NCBI RefSeq assembly: GCF_024181725.1
Contig: NZ_CP028908.1
Coordinates: forward strand, 620,001-684,000
Direction of reading: 5' to 3'
Source: Bradyrhizobium sp. WD16
GTDB lineage: Bacteria; Pseudomonadota; Alphaproteobacteria; Rhizobiales; Xanthobacteraceae
DNA length: 64,000 nt
Shown here one piece after another: positions 9,992 through 18,355 of this stretch (positions within the stretch are counted from its first letter, which is position 1; each line of letters opens with the position of its first letter). Under the pieces are notes generated by a model. It saw only the letters and a list, made by a program, of their open reading frames with translations, searched no databases and was not told the origin of the DNA. Made by a program: the position numbers and the translations under genes.

Positions 9992-12103
9992 ATGACCGAT
10001 CGCCTCCCCGCCGCACCGCCCGCCGCACCGCCCGCCGCCGCCCGCCGCCCCTCCAGCGTCAGCCATCACGGCCTCACGGTCGATGACGACTATGCCTGGC
10101 TCAAGGATGCCAACTGGCAGAAGGTGCTGCAGGATCCGACCGTGCTCGATCCGGCGATCCGCGCCCATCTCGAGGCCGAGAACGGCTATACCGAGAGCGT
10201 GCTCGGCCACACCGCGGCGCTGCAGAAGAAGCTGGTCGCCGAGATGCGCGGCCGCATCAAGGAAGACGATTCCAGCGTGCCGGCGCCGGACGGCCCGTTC
10301 GCCTACTTCCGCAAGTATCGCGAAGGCGGCCAGCACCAGCTCATCGCCCGCGAGCCGCGCGGCGGCGGCGACGCCCAGATCGTGCTCGACGGCGACGACC
10401 TCGCCAAACAGTCGGAGTTCTTCCAGTTCGGCGGCGCGCGCCATTCGCCCGATCACCGGCTCGAGGCCTGGAGCGCCGACACCCGCGGCTCGGAATTCTT
10501 CACCATCCGCATCCGCGACTGGGCGAGCGGCGCCGATCTCGCCGACGCCATCGAGGAGACCGACGGCAGCGTGGTGTGGACCGCGGATGCGTCCGCCTTC
10601 TACTATGTCCGCCTCGACGAGAACCACCGGCCGATGCGGGTCTATCGCCACCGCCTCGGCACCGCCCAGGCCGACGACGTCCTCGTCTACGAGGAGCAGG
10701 ACACCGGCTGGTTCACCCATGTCCATGAGAGCGCCAGCGGCCGCTTCTGCGTCATCGCCTCCGGCGATCACGAGACCTCCGAGCAGCGGCTGATCGATCT
10801 CGCCGCGCCGGATGCGTCGCCGCGCCTCGTCGCGGCACGGCAGAGCGGAGTGCAATATTCAGTGGCCGATCGCGGCGAGGAGCTCTTCATCCTCACCAAT
10901 GCCGACGACGCCATCGACTTCAAGATCGCGACCGCGCCGCTCGGCGATGGCGCGCGCGGGAGCTGGCGCGACCTGATCCCCTGCCGGCCCGGCGTCTACG
11001 TGCTCGACCTCGAACTCTATGCCGATCACCTGGTGCGGCTGGAGCGGCGCGACGCCCTGCCCTCGATCGTCATCCGCGACCTCGACTCCGGCGAGGAGCA
11101 CGCCATCGCCTTCGACGAGGCCGCCTATTCGCTCGACACCATGGGCGGCTACGAATTCGACACCACGACGCTGCGCTTTGCCTATTCGTCGATGACGACG
11201 CCGTCGGAAGTCTACGACTACGACATGGCGAGCCGCGCGCGCACCCTGCGCAAGCGCCAGGAAGTGCCGTCCGGCCACGACCCGGCCCATTATGTCACGA
11301 CGCGGATCATGGCGAGGGCCGCCGACGGCGCCGAGGTGCCGGTCTCGATCCTCTATCGCGCCGGCCTCGCGCGCGACGGCAAGGCACCGCTGCTGCTCTA
11401 CGGCTATGGCTCCTATGGTCACGCCATGCCGGCATCGTTCTCCACCAACCGCCTGTCGCTGGTCGACCGCGGCTTCGTCTACGCCATCGCCCATATCCGC
11501 GGCGGCGCCGACAAGGGCTGGGGCTGGTATCTCGAGGGCAAGCGCGAGAAGAAGACCAACACCTTCGACGATTTCATCGCCGCGGCGAAGGCGCTGATCG
11601 ACGAGCGCTTTACTTCGGCCAAGCGCATCGTCGGCCATGGCGGCTCGGCCGGCGGCATGCTGATGGGCGCGATCGCCAACCGCGCCCCGGGGCTGTTCGC
11701 CGGCATCGTCGCCGAGGTGCCCTTCGTCGACGTGCTCAACACCATGCTCGACGAGAGCCTGCCGCTGACCCCGCCGGAATGGCCGGAATGGGGCAATCCG
11801 ATCGTCGACGCCGAGGCCTTCCGCAACATCCTCGCCTACTCTCCCTACGACAATGTCGCGGCGCAGGACTATCCGGCGATCCTGGCGCTGGCCGGCCTGA
11901 CCGATCCGCGCGTCACCTATTGGGAGCCGGCGAAATGGATCGCGCGGCTGCGCGCCACCATGACCGGCGGCGGGCCGGTGCTGCTGCGCACCAACATGGG
12001 CGCCGGCCATGGCGGCGCGTCGGGCCGCTTCAATCGCCTCGACGAGGTCGCACTGGCCTATGCCTTCGCGCTGTGGGCGGTCGGCCATCCCGAGGCGCGC
12101 TGA
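9992..12103 (+). CDS. ptrB: oligopeptidase B-type S9 serine peptidase
   Basis: The 703-residue peptidase has an N-terminal beta-propeller followed by an alpha/beta-hydrolase domain. The nucleophile elbow is GHGGSAGG, the Asp is in GLTDPRVTYWEP and the His is in GAGHGGASGRF, so the triad is complete. Acidic residues around the S1/S2 region and the GGADKGWGW block point to oligopeptidase B (cleavage after Lys/Arg in short peptides, cytoplasmic) rather than prolyl oligopeptidase. The ATG at 9992 is preferred over a TTG two codons earlier. The N-terminus has a low-complexity Ala/Pro tract. Confidence 0.92.
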   Translation: MTDRLPAAPPAAPPAAARRPSSVSHHGLTVDDDYAWLKDANWQKVLQDPTVLDPAIRAHLEAENGYTESVLGHTAALQKKLVAEMRGRIKEDDSSVPAPDGPFAYFRKYREGGQHQLIAREPRGGGDAQIVLDGDDLAKQSEFFQFGGARHSPDHRLEAWSADTRGSEFFTIRIRDWASGADLADAIEETDGSVVWTADASAFYYVRLDENHRPMRVYRHRLGTAQADDVLVYEEQDTGWFTHVHESASGRFCVIASGDHETSEQRLIDLAAPDASPRLVAARQSGVQYSVADRGEELFILTNADDAIDFKIATAPLGDGARGSWRDLIPCRPGVYVLDLELYADHLVRLERRDALPSIVIRDLDSGEEHAIAFDEAAYSLDTMGGYEFDTTTLRFAYSSMTTPSEVYDYDMASRARTLRKRQEVPSGHDPAHYVTTRIMARAADGAEVPVSILYRAGLARDGKAPLLLYGYGSYGHAMPASFSTNRLSLVDRGFVYAIAHIRGGADKGWGWYLEGKREKKTNTFDDFIAAAKALIDERFTSAKRIVGHGGSAGGMLMGAIANRAPGLFAGIVAEVPFVDVLNTMLDESLPLTPPEWPEWGNPIVDAEAFRNILAYSPYDNVAAQDYPAILALAGLTDPRVTYWEPAKWIARLRATMTGGGPVLLRTNMGAGHGGASGRFNRLDEVALAYAFALWAVGHPEAR

Positions 12104-12332
12104 TCCTCCCGGCACCGCACGCGCCTCGATCCGTTGTCCGCAGGCCCGGGCTGCGAAGGCGCAGGCTTCGAGGGTTTAAAGCGACATGGCCCGGCGCCCT
12201 CGCCGCACTGGCGCCGCGACAGCGGCGCGAGGTGACGACGCGCGTCGAGGCTGGCGTTTCACCGCTGCCGCGGAGTACCGGTTCGCCCGGTTGAAGCGGC
12301 GATGACGGCGGAAGCGGGCGATCGCAGCGGCC

Positions 12333-12815
12333 TCAATCGTGCTCCAGCTCGCCGATATGGTGCTGGGAGTAGAGGTTGATGCCGATCCGCTTGACGAGAT
12401 CGACCTGGGTTTCGAGGAAGTCGATGTGGCTCTCCTCGTCCTTCATCAGCCCTTCGAACAGGTCGCGCGTGACGTAATCCTTGACCGCGTGGCAATGGGT
12501 CGCCGCCTCCTCGTAGAGCGCGCGGGCGGAATATTCGGCCTTGAGGTCGCAATCGAGGATCTCCTCGACGTTCTGGCCGATCTGCAGCGGATCGAGCACC
12601 TGCAAGTTGGGGAAGCCGTCGAGGAAGATGATGCGATCGATCAGCTTGTCGGCGTGCTGCATCTCCTCGATGGATTCGGCGCGCCATTTCTTGGCGAGAT
12701 CCTTCAGGCCCCAGTTGTCGAGCAGGCGGAAGTGCAGCCAGTACTGGTTGACCGCGGTGAGCTCGTGCCGCAGCGCCTTGTTGAGGTATTCGATGACCTT
12801 CTGCTCGCCCTTCAT
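12333..12815 (-). CDS. bfr: bacterioferritin
   Basis: This is a 160-residue four-helix-bundle ferritin. The dinuclear ferroxidase ligands are present (E18, E51, H54, E94, E127, H130), as is M52, which ligates the inter-subunit haem. It should therefore form a 24-mer, haem-containing iron store with ferroxidase activity. The gene is downstream of bfd in the same orientation with a 170-bp gap, the usual pairing in which the ferredoxin reduces the haem to release iron. Confidence 0.96.
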   Translation of the reverse strand: MKGEQKVIEYLNKALRHELTAVNQYWLHFRLLDNWGLKDLAKKWRAESIEEMQHADKLIDRIIFLDGFPNLQVLDPLQIGQNVEEILDCDLKAEYSARALYEEAATHCHAVKDYVTRDLFEGLMKDEESHIDFLETQVDLVKRIGINLYSQHHIGELEHD

Positions 12816-12984
12816 GGTCGGTATCCCTTGTGGTCGAAAATGATCGAAGCGACGTCGCCGCGCCGCGAGCGCGTCCGTCGCGTTCCATCTGCTCCTTATA
12901 GTCAGTCAAAAATTGCCGCGCAAACGCCGGCGCGACGATGACGCCGAGCGAACCGAAGCTCTTGAAGAACTGTTTCAGAACACC

Positions 12985-13194
12985 TCAACTGCCGCCGTCA
13001 TGCGCGCCGCGGCAGGTCGACGCACAGGCACTTTGCGCGTCGTCCATGATCTTGCGGATGGTCTGCACGCAGCGGCCGCATCGGGCGCTGCAGCCGAGGC
13101 AGCCATAGACCTGTCCGGCGGTGCGCGGCGTCTGGACGGCGACCGCGTTGCGGATGTCGTGGTCGGACAGGACATTGCAGGAGCAGACGATCAT
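12985..13194 (-). CDS. bfd: bacterioferritin-associated ferredoxin
   Basis: The 69-residue Fer2_BFD protein has the start MIVCSCNVLSDHDIR, with C4 and C6, followed by RCGRC giving C39 and C42, the four [2Fe-2S] ligands. Two more cysteines (C32, C35) and a C-terminal pair are extra. I chose the ATG at 13194 because family members begin at MxVC; the longer frame upstream runs into the promoter. Bfd delivers electrons to bacterioferritin, encoded next, for iron mobilisation. Iron control is expected, but I could not identify a definite Fur or Irr site. Confidence 0.93.
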   Translation of the reverse strand: MIVCSCNVLSDHDIRNAVAVQTPRTAGQVYGCLGCSARCGRCVQTIRKIMDDAQSACASTCRGAHDGGS

Positions 13195-13338
13195 GAGCGG
13201 GCGCACCGGCGTCGCAGCGAAGTACCGACCTGTTGCTATTGAACACGGCCGGCCGATGCAAAAGGAAATGCGCCGATTTCTAGCGATTCCAATCTGAGCT
13301 AAATCAAGCTGGCGATTTTGAACAGCTCTAAACAATAC

Positions 13339-13737
13339 TCACGCGCGCGGCGCGGCATCGAGCACGCCCGGCTCAACCGCCATCACGTAGCGGGTCTCGC
13401 GCGCCACCTTGCCGTCGCGAAACTCCATGATGCTGACCGTGAGTTCGGCCTTGCCGCCGCGCCGGGTGAAGTAGTCGTTCACCCACAGGTCTTCCTGGCC
13501 GAGCGTCGAGCGCAGGCGGAAATCCACCGGCGGGCCGCCGGCCTCATGGCGGGCGCGGATCGCCTCGATGCCCTCGAGCCGCTCGCCGTTCTGGGGAAAT
13601 TCCAGCACGGCATCCTCGCGATAGAGACGGCCGGCGGCCTCCACCGCACCAGCTTCCACCGCCCTCCAGTGACGATCGAGCGTGGCGCGCGTGTCGAGGT
13701 TTTCTTCGTCCTGGTCGCCGACAGCGATATCATTCAT
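13339..13737 (-). CDS. SnoaL-like/NTF2-fold protein
   Basis: The 132-residue protein has the NTF2-like cone fold pattern: an N-terminal helix pair (LDRHWRAVEAG...AAGRLYREDAVLEFPQNGE), the EGIEAIRARH helix and a long beta-sheet ending SIMEFRDGKVARETRYV. This fits the SnoaL-like polyketide cyclase/ketosteroid isomerase superfamily, whose members here are mostly of unknown function. The start at 13737 gives the usual family length; an upstream in-frame ATG (13809) would add an arginine-rich tail. Confidence 0.8.
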   Translation of the reverse strand: MNDIAVGDQDEENLDTRATLDRHWRAVEAGAVEAAGRLYREDAVLEFPQNGERLEGIEAIRARHEAGGPPVDFRLRSTLGQEDLWVNDYFTRRGGKAELTVSIMEFRDGKVARETRYVMAVEPGVLDAAPRA

Positions 13738-13815
13738 GGGAGATCTCTTCCGGATCCGGAACCTTCCGCCCCCGCCCGCCGGGAGAGTTCCATGGTCCCC
13801 GTGGCTCAACTAATT

Positions 13816-13982
13816 CTAGTGTCCTGTTTCCAACGTTCGTATCCCATTGCAGCAGGCGCTCATACGAACGTTGGAAACAAGGGGACACTAGCATCATTAT
13901 GATTCTAGTGTGGTTTTGGATCTGACGCTCGTTCGAAGAACTCGCTGCAATACTGAAACGAGCGTCAGATCCACCACACTAG
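13816..13982 (+). repeat. paired hairpins A+B, reference copy
   Basis: Hairpin A (13816-13891) has ends CTAGTGTCC/GGACACTAG and stem TTTCCAACGTTCGTAT. Hairpin B (13905-13982) has ends CTAGTGTGG/CCACACTAG and stem GGATCTGACGCTCGTT. The 13-bp spacer contains ATCATTATGAT. A has extra unpaired bases on its right arm and B on its left arm. The loop of A (ATTGCAGC) is complementary to the loop of B (GCTGCAAT). The whole 167 bp recurs at 32443-32609 with one mismatch. Confidence 0.95.
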
Positions 13983-14187
13983 CATGTCAGATGGCGGCGA
14001 TTAACCAGCCACGCATGGGAACCGATTGAGAACCGGCGAAAATGCATACTCCAGATGAAGTTACGAATGGAAAATCATTGGCTTAGCCGGAACCGGACAC
14101 AATGCGTGACAATGGCGGATTTGTATCGCATTTTCGTCACAGAGATTCCTTAGCACCTGCAGCAACTCAAGCGGACATGGTGGGAAA
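13983..14187. other. non-coding upstream region of the secreted Spy-like protein gene
   Basis: About 200 bp lie between the hairpin pair and the next gene, visibly richer in A+T than the surroundings. The region presumably holds the promoter of the gene at 14188. No reading frame or definite operator was seen. Confidence 0.4.
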
Positions 14188-14574
14188 ATGCGGCAATACG
14201 GAATTGCACTGGTATTTCTTGCGGTCATGAGCGCGCCTCTGGCTGCTCAGGAAATGCCGGCGATGACGCCGACGGCCGAGGCGCCGAGCCAGCCGCAAGG
14301 CAAGGTTTCGGTCTGGCGCATCGCCGCCAGCGAAGTGGCGATCACGCGCTATCGCGCGGCACTCAAGCTGAGCGCCGCCCAGGAGAAGTACTGGCCGGCG
14401 GTGGCCAGTGCGCTGCGCACGCTCGCAAGGCTGCCGCGTGTCGATGAGGACGCGGTGCGCCGCGTCGCCCCGTCGGTGCAGCCGCTGCTCGCCAGCCTCG
14501 ACGACCGCCAGCGCCAGGTCGCAATGAATCTGGTGCAGCGCGCCGGCCTCGCCCAGTACGCCTCGCTGTTCTGA
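14188..14574 (+). CDS. secreted LTXXQ/Spy-like small protein
   Basis: The product is a 128-residue exported protein with a signal peptide at residues 1-20 (cut near LAAQE) and a Pro-rich linker. Two helices follow, with LKLSAAQEKYWPAVASALR resembling the LTxxQ motif of Spy/CpxP-type periplasmic proteins and related alphaproteobacterial stress proteins. A chaperone or metal-stress role would be by analogy only. It stands alone and is followed at once by a strong terminator. Confidence 0.65.
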   Translation: MRQYGIALVFLAVMSAPLAAQEMPAMTPTAEAPSQPQGKVSVWRIAASEVAITRYRAALKLSAAQEKYWPAVASALRTLARLPRVDEDAVRRVAPSVQPLLASLDDRQRQVAMNLVQRAGLAQYASLF

Positions 14575-14598
14575 ACAGCGTCACGGATGCAGCTTTCG

Positions 14599-14624
14599 AC
14601 GCCCGCGCCTTGCGCGGGCGTTTT
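14599..14624 (+). terminator. rho-independent terminator
   Basis: A perfect 10-bp stem, ACGCCCGCGC/GCGCGGGCGT, with a CTT loop is followed by TTTT, 25 bp after the stop of the secreted protein gene. Confidence 0.85.
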
Positions 14625-14666
14625 GCTATGTGGAATGCACAGCTGATCATCGGCTAATGATGAGCG

Positions 14667-14960
14667 ATGAGCGAATCGGCTGACGACGGCAACTGCGTCT
14701 ATGTGCTCGGCTGCGCCACCGCGGCCCGCTACCTGACCTATGTCGGCTGGACCAACGACCTGCCGCGCCGCCTTGCCAAGCACAACGCCGGCACCGGGGC
14801 GCGCTCGACCCGCGGCCGGAGCTGGACTGTCCTCCATATCGAGACCTACGCGACGCGCAGCGAAGCCATGAGCCGCGAATGGCATCTCAAGCGCGACCGC
14901 GCCTTCCGCAAGCAGCTGGCCGAGCGGGCGAAAGCGGGCAAGCGCGGCCGTGACGACTGA
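14667..14960 (+). CDS. GIY-YIG domain protein, UPF0213 type
   Basis: This 97-residue stand-alone GIY-YIG domain has CVYVLGCA and YLTYVGWTNDLPRRLAKHNAG, with the catalytic Arg in the RRL helix, and the late block EAMSREWHLKRDRAFRKQL. It matches the YhbQ/UPF0213 group, small putative nucleases involved in DNA damage processing in some species. A second, different GIY-YIG protein is at 24257. Start by ATG at 14667; an ATG at 14658 is out of frame. Confidence 0.88.
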   Translation: MSESADDGNCVYVLGCATAARYLTYVGWTNDLPRRLAKHNAGTGARSTRGRSWTVLHIETYATRSEAMSREWHLKRDRAFRKQLAERAKAGKRGRDD

Positions 14961-15002
14961 AAAGCTGAAGGAGCGGCCGCAGTCTCCGCCGTCATCGCCG
15001 GC

Positions 15003-15132
15003 TTCCAGCAGGCGCTTTGACGAACGTTGGAAACAAAGGGACACCAGCATCAATAGGATGCGGTTTTGGATCTGACGCGCGTACGGAGAACTCGCTGCAA
15101 TGCTGATACGAGCGTCAGATCCACCGCACTAG
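15003..15132 (+). repeat. paired hairpins A+B, decayed copy
   Basis: Only the right arm of A survives (about 15003-15047: CAGGCGCT...CGAACGTTGGAAAC...GGGACACCAG). Hairpin B is nearly complete at 15054-15132 (GGATCTGACGCGCGTA and TACGAGCGTCAGATCC, closing CCGCACTAG), but its left outer end is altered and the spacer shortened. It lies in the 382-bp gap before the diguanylate cyclase gene; the rest of that gap (15133-15342) shows no gene. Confidence 0.85.
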
Positions 15133-15342
15133 GAGTTGACAGAAGACACATCCCGACAAAACGCCTAAAATACCCGCTGAAATGCGCCTCCTTGGCAATG
15201 TTCCTGGCCTTAATCTGCCGACGTAAGGGCAGCGAGCCGAACGGGCAGCAAGCCGGAACGCGCAATTCCGGAAACAGGGCATATAATTCCGCGGCGGATG
15301 CGGCACGGCGATGCGTTCTCCGCGCAACCTTCTGGATCACAG

Positions 15343-16722
15343 ATGTCCGAAGTCGAGACCATCCCGGGCGACAGAATTGGCTGGACCAGGGTCGTTGCCA
15401 GGGTCGCGCCGAAGGTCCTGCAGCTCGTCGACGCCGTGGCCAGAGATCAAGCGCCCGCGCTCGCCGACGAATTCTATCGGGTCCTCCTCCAGGATCCGGA
15501 GATCGCGATCATTCTCGACCATCAGGAGGTGGACAGACGTCTGCGCCAGGCGATGCGGGAATGGATCGTCACCCTGTTGTCGAATCCCTGTCCGGAGAAG
15601 GTCGCGGACCTGATCGCCTTGCAGAAACGGGTGGGAGAGATTCATGCCAGGATCAAGGTTCGTTTCGATCATGTCCTGCGTGGTGCCCGGATCCTGAAGC
15701 GGTCCATCGTCGCGGCGCTCTGGGATCGCGCGACGGACGACGACACCCGAAGGGGCGCCATCGTTCTTGCCGCCACCCTGATCGATCTCGCCATGGAGGA
15801 GATGGCGGGCCAGTATTCCAACGCCAGCGAATCCGCCGTGCGGGTGGATGCCGCCTATCAATCCCACACGGTGAGGACCAACGTCTCGCTCGAGCGCGAG
15901 CGGCAGCGAGCAGCGCTCTTCGACTGGACCAGCCGGTTTCTGCGCGAAGCGCTGATGACGCGCAGCGTCGACGAGGCCGTGTCGCTCGGGCATTCCGCGT
16001 TCGGCATGTGGGTTCGGCACAAGGCCAGGGCCCTGTTCACGGCCGACAGCGGGCTCGCCGAGATCAATATGGCCATCGCAAACATCGACGATACGCTGCT
16101 GCCCGCCTGCCGCCTCGCCGAACGCGCGGACGATCCCGTCGAACTGCATCGGCGCGTGAAGCAGGTGCTGTCCGACGTCGAGCGCCTCGGTGCGTCGACC
16201 GACGCCATGTTCGACCAGTTGATCCAGCTCGAAGCCGGCCGGGATGCGCTCTCGCTTCTGCTCAACAGGCGATTTCTGCCCACCATTCTGACGCGCGAGA
16301 TCGAGCTCAGCCGGCGCATCAACGACAGCTTCGCGATCTTTCTGCTCGACATCGACCACTTCAAGTCGATCAACGATCTTCACGGCCATCCAGTCGGCGA
16401 CCTCGCGATCAAGCACGTGGCCGAGGTCCTGACCTCGATCGTCCGCAGCGGCGACTTCCTGTTCCGCTATGGCGGCGAGGAGTTCCTCGTCATCTGCGTC
16501 GAAGTCGACGCGGAACGCGCCGGCTTCATCGCCGAAAAGATCAGGAAAGGCATCGCCGCCAAACCCCTGGTCCTGGACGACGGCACGTCGGTGCCGATCA
16601 CCGTTTCCATCGGCATCGCGGTCCATGACGGCCACCCTGATTTCGAACGGCTGATCGACCGGGCCGACAAGGCGCTCTATCGCGCCAAGGACGCGGGCCG
16701 GAACATCTGCATCACCGGCTGA
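15343..16722 (+). CDS. globin-coupled sensor diguanylate cyclase
   Basis: The 459-residue protein resembles DosC. The N-terminal globin domain (about 1-155) has the proximal haem His at H101 in VGEIHARIKV. A linker helix region follows (about 160-300), then a GGDEF domain. The active site is GGEEF at 377-381, preceded by the inhibitory RxxD site (RSGD) five residues earlier, so c-di-GMP synthesis with product inhibition is expected. Haem binding of oxygen would set the activity. The ATG at 15343 gives the right N-terminus; an in-frame ATG at 15298 adds an unrelated tail. It ends convergent with the liv cluster. Confidence 0.9.
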   Translation: MSEVETIPGDRIGWTRVVARVAPKVLQLVDAVARDQAPALADEFYRVLLQDPEIAIILDHQEVDRRLRQAMREWIVTLLSNPCPEKVADLIALQKRVGEIHARIKVRFDHVLRGARILKRSIVAALWDRATDDDTRRGAIVLAATLIDLAMEEMAGQYSNASESAVRVDAAYQSHTVRTNVSLERERQRAALFDWTSRFLREALMTRSVDEAVSLGHSAFGMWVRHKARALFTADSGLAEINMAIANIDDTLLPACRLAERADDPVELHRRVKQVLSDVERLGASTDAMFDQLIQLEAGRDALSLLLNRRFLPTILTREIELSRRINDSFAIFLLDIDHFKSINDLHGHPVGDLAIKHVAEVLTSIVRSGDFLFRYGGEEFLVICVEVDAERAGFIAEKIRKGIAAKPLVLDDGTSVPITVSIGIAVHDGHPDFERLIDRADKALYRAKDAGRNICITG

Positions 16723-16829
16723 CAAACCGCCGGCGCGCCGCCGCGCTCGGTACGCCGTCTCGTCGCAATCGGGCACCGCGGCGAACGCCCTGCCCTTCAC
16801 CACCGCCACGCCGTCGCGTTCCGCCGCCG

Positions 16830-17549
16830 TCACAACCCGAGAAACATGCTGCGGATCTGCGGATGGGCGAGCACCGCGGCGGCGCGGTCGAACAGACTCA
16901 CCCTGCCGAGTTCGAGCACCACCGCATAGTCGCAGCGCTCCAGCGCCTGCTCGGCGTTCTGCTCGACGATCAGCACCGACAGCCCCTTGGCGGTGAGGTC
17001 GCCAATGGTGTCGAACACCAGGTCCATGGCCTGCGGCGACAGGCCGAGCGAGGGCTCGTCGAGCAACAGGCAGCGCGGCTTCGCCAGAAGCACCATCGCC
17101 ATTTCCAGGATCTGCTGCTCGCCGCCGCTCAGATTGCCGGCGAGCGTTGACCAGCGCTCGCGCAGCCGCGGAAACCGCGCGGTCATGGCATCCAGCTCGC
17201 CATCGAGTTCGGCGCGCCTGAGGCGGCGGGTGGCGGCGCCGAGCTTGAGGTTTTCGCCGACCGAGAGCATCGGAAAATTGCAGCGGCCCTGCGGCACGAA
17301 GCCGATGCCCCGCTTCAGGCGGGCCAGCGCGCCGTCGGCCGTGACGTCGCGGCCCTCGAAGGCGATGGCGCCGCTGCGGCAGGGGATCAGCCCGGCGGTG
17401 AGCTTGAGCAGGGTCGACTTGCCGGCGCCGTTGGCGCCGATGATCGTCGTCCACGACCCGGCGGGCACGGCGAGATCGACGCCGTGAAGGATGGTGAGAT
17501 CGCCATAGCCGGCGCTAGCGCCCTCGATGCGGATCACCGGTTCAGTCAA
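16830..17549 (-). CDS. livF: Liv-type ABC transporter ATP-binding protein (LivF)
   Basis: This is a 239-residue ABC ATPase: Walker A (GANGAGKST), Q loop (VPQGR), signature (LSGGEQQ), Walker B (LLLDEPSLGL) and the switch His (LIVEQNAEQ, with Gln at this place as in LivF). It is the last gene of a complete livJHMGF-like set. I place the start at a TTG (17549) inside the end of livG, with GAGGTGG just upstream; a longer frame from an ATG at 17618 would run far into livG. The substrate may be a branched-chain amino acid or an aromatic or dicarboxylic acid. Confidence 0.92.
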   Translation of the reverse strand: MTEPVIRIEGASAGYGDLTILHGVDLAVPAGSWTTIIGANGAGKSTLLKLTAGLIPCRSGAIAFEGRDVTADGALARLKRGIGFVPQGRCNFPMLSVGENLKLGAATRRLRRAELDGELDAMTARFPRLRERWSTLAGNLSGGEQQILEMAMVLLAKPRCLLLDEPSLGLSPQAMDLVFDTIGDLTAKGLSVLIVEQNAEQALERCDYAVVLELGRVSLFDRAAAVLAHPQIRSMFLGL

Positions 17550-18345
17550 GGCCCACCTCTCGCCGCGCCTCCGCGGCCTGCGTCCTGCCGCCCATGTAGG
17601 CGGCGAGCACCCGGGCATCCTCGGCGATCATCGCGGGCGGCCCCTCGGCGAGAATCCGGCCGCGGTCGAGCACATAGACGTAGTCGCAGATCTCGAACAC
17701 CAGCTTGAGATTGTGCTCGACCACGAGCAGCGTGACGCCGCGCTGGCGCAGCCGCAGCAGCTCCTGCTTGAGGCCCTCGATCAGCGTCGGATTGACCCCG
17801 GCCATCGGCTCGTCGAGCAGCAGGACCTTGGGCTCGCTCATCAGCGCCATGCCAAGTTCGAGCAACTTCTTCTGGCCGTAGGACAGCCCGCCCGCCGCCA
17901 GGCTCGCGAGCCGCGCCAGCTTGATCTCCGCGAGCACGGCTTGCGCGCGCTCGGCCATCCGCCGCTCATGGGCGCGCACGGCGCGCGTGCGCAGGAGTTC
18001 GCTCAGGTAGGAAAATCCCGGTGCGGCCTGGGCCGCGGTGAGCAGGTTGTCCCTGACGCTGAGCTCGGGGAACACCCGCAGCTGCTGGAAGGTGCGGCGC
18101 AGCCCGGCGCGGGCGATGGCCTGGGGTGCGAGACCTGCGAGATCACGGCCGTCGAGCAGCACTTGGCCGCCGTCGCGCGCCTGAAAGCCGCAGATGCAGT
18201 CGAACAGGGTCGACTTGCCCGACCCGTTGGGACCGATCAGCCCGGTGATGCCGCCGGCCTTGACGTCGAGACAGACGCCGTCGAGCGCGGTGACGCCGCG
18301 ATAGGATTTGCGGATGTCCTGCGCCGACAGCAGCGCTGCGCTCAT
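17542..18345 (-). CDS. livG: Liv-type ABC transporter ATP-binding protein (LivG)
   Basis: This 267-residue ABC ATPase has Walker A (GPNGSGKST), the signature-like LSYGQKK (as usual in LivG), Walker B (VLLLDEPMAGV) and the switch His in VVEHNLKLV. The insert between the Q loop (FQQLRVF) and signature is of LivG length. It pairs with LivF on the cytoplasmic face of the LivHM channel. It overlaps livF by 8 bp and starts 10 bp after the livM stop. Confidence 0.93.
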   Translation of the reverse strand: MSAALLSAQDIRKSYRGVTALDGVCLDVKAGGITGLIGPNGSGKSTLFDCICGFQARDGGQVLLDGRDLAGLAPQAIARAGLRRTFQQLRVFPELSVRDNLLTAAQAAPGFSYLSELLRTRAVRAHERRMAERAQAVLAEIKLARLASLAAGGLSYGQKKLLELGMALMSEPKVLLLDEPMAGVNPTLIEGLKQELLRLRQRGVTLLVVEHNLKLVFEICDYVYVLDRGRILAEGPPAMIAEDARVLAAYMGGRTQAAEARREVGLD

Positions 18346-18355
18346 GTCGCCACTC

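Noticed and set aside
13195-13338. Fur/Irr box upstream of bfd
   Set aside because: A+T-rich sequence is present but I could not match a consensus with confidence.
15066-15300. Small proteins starting MDLTLVRRTRC-like at the hairpin repeats (also near 32537 and 2640)
   Set aside because: They are translations of the paired-hairpin repeat and recur only where it does; no ribosome site or coding bias.
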